This document shows positions 5,756 through 5,913 of a DNA stretch of 5,913 nucleotides, one piece after another. Each line of letters starts with the position of its first letter. The stretch's first letter is position 1. The position numbers were made by a program, and so were the translations under genes. The notes below the pieces were generated by a model. It saw only the letters and a program-made list of their open reading frames with translations, was not told the origin of the DNA and searched no databases. This DNA comes from an uncultured Lachnospiraceae bacterium (GTDB taxonomy: Bacteria; Bacillota; Clostridia; Lachnospirales; Lachnospiraceae): positions 1-5,913 of the forward strand of contig CAMQOJ010000281.1 in assembly GCA_947003375.1 (NCBI GenBank), read 5' to 3'.

Positions 5756-5913
5756 CTAATCGCTTTCGGTTTTTTGGGGGAACAGCTCCCGCTCCAGCCT
5801 GGCGAACAGCTCCGGACAGGGGGCGGTAAAGGTCCGGCCGCTGAGGGCGCTGCCGATGCCGGACAGAACCTCCGGGAACGTGACCCGGCAGGCATGCAGC
5901 AGTTGGTGGGACA
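5756..5913 (-). CDS. C-terminal end of an unidentified protein
   Basis: The last 51 codons of a gene entering from the right edge, ending in TAG at 5758-5756. All three frames are open through much of this stretch. I chose this one because its third codon positions are almost all G or C, as in the neighbouring genes, because it ends in a stop exactly at the recU ribosome binding site, and because the composition is ordinary (SHQLLHACRV...LFPQKTESD). The alternative frames read as Arg/Pro/Ser-rich. No domain or motif can be recognised in so short a tail, so no function is offered. It is probably co-transcribed with recU (9-nt gap). Confidence 0.6.
   Translation of the reverse strand, partial: SHQLLHACRVTFPEVLSGIGSALSGRTFTAPCPELFARLERELFPQKTESD

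Overview
The window looks like a piece of a GC-rich Clostridia chromosome, probably Lachnospiraceae-like. Three things point there: a short-form HisG that needs a HisZ partner, a HisB that is only the dehydratase, and RecU, the Holliday junction resolvase of Gram-positive bacteria. The family-level placement is an inference. Every gene I can support lies on the minus strand, so the window reads biologically from right to left. The long plus-strand open frames are shadows of the strongly GC-biased third codon positions.

Region by region, in transcription order. (1) 5913-5756: the last 51 codons of an unidentified gene that enters from the right edge. (2) 5746-5213: recU, whose ribosome binding site overlaps the stop of the preceding gene. 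(3) 5216-4977: the control region of a histidine operon. It has a near-consensus sigma-A promoter (TTGACA, 17 bp, TATACT) whose -35 box overlaps the recU stop codon. A leader of about 205 nt follows, holding a perfect 12-bp palindrome, a GC-rich hairpin and a 55-nt segment that can fold into a compact three-way junction. (4) 4976-1: hisZ, hisG, hisD, hisB and a hisIE-type gene cut by the left edge. The gaps are short (4-nt overlap, then 33, 48 and 43 nt), so these are most likely one transcript.

How the genes work together: HisZ and short HisG form the ATP phosphoribosyltransferase that starts histidine synthesis. The HisI and HisE domains of the last gene catalyse the next two steps, with HisE (diphosphatase) acting before HisI (cyclohydrolase). 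HisB makes imidazole-acetol phosphate later in the pathway, and HisD carries out the last two oxidations to histidine. hisC, hisH, hisA, hisF and histidinol-phosphate phosphatase are not in the window. They may lie further left or elsewhere.

The most interesting item is the last gene. Its HisI and HisE domains are preceded by about 220 residues that align along most of their length with HisF/HisA barrels. The first catalytic aspartate is replaced by tyrosine, the segment carrying the DRDGT motif is missing, and the C-terminal glycine-rich phosphate loop is gone. It appears to be a catalytically dead HisF-like domain fused to HisIE. The second item is the structured hisZ leader, which matches no riboswitch, T-box or histidine-codon attenuator that I recognise.
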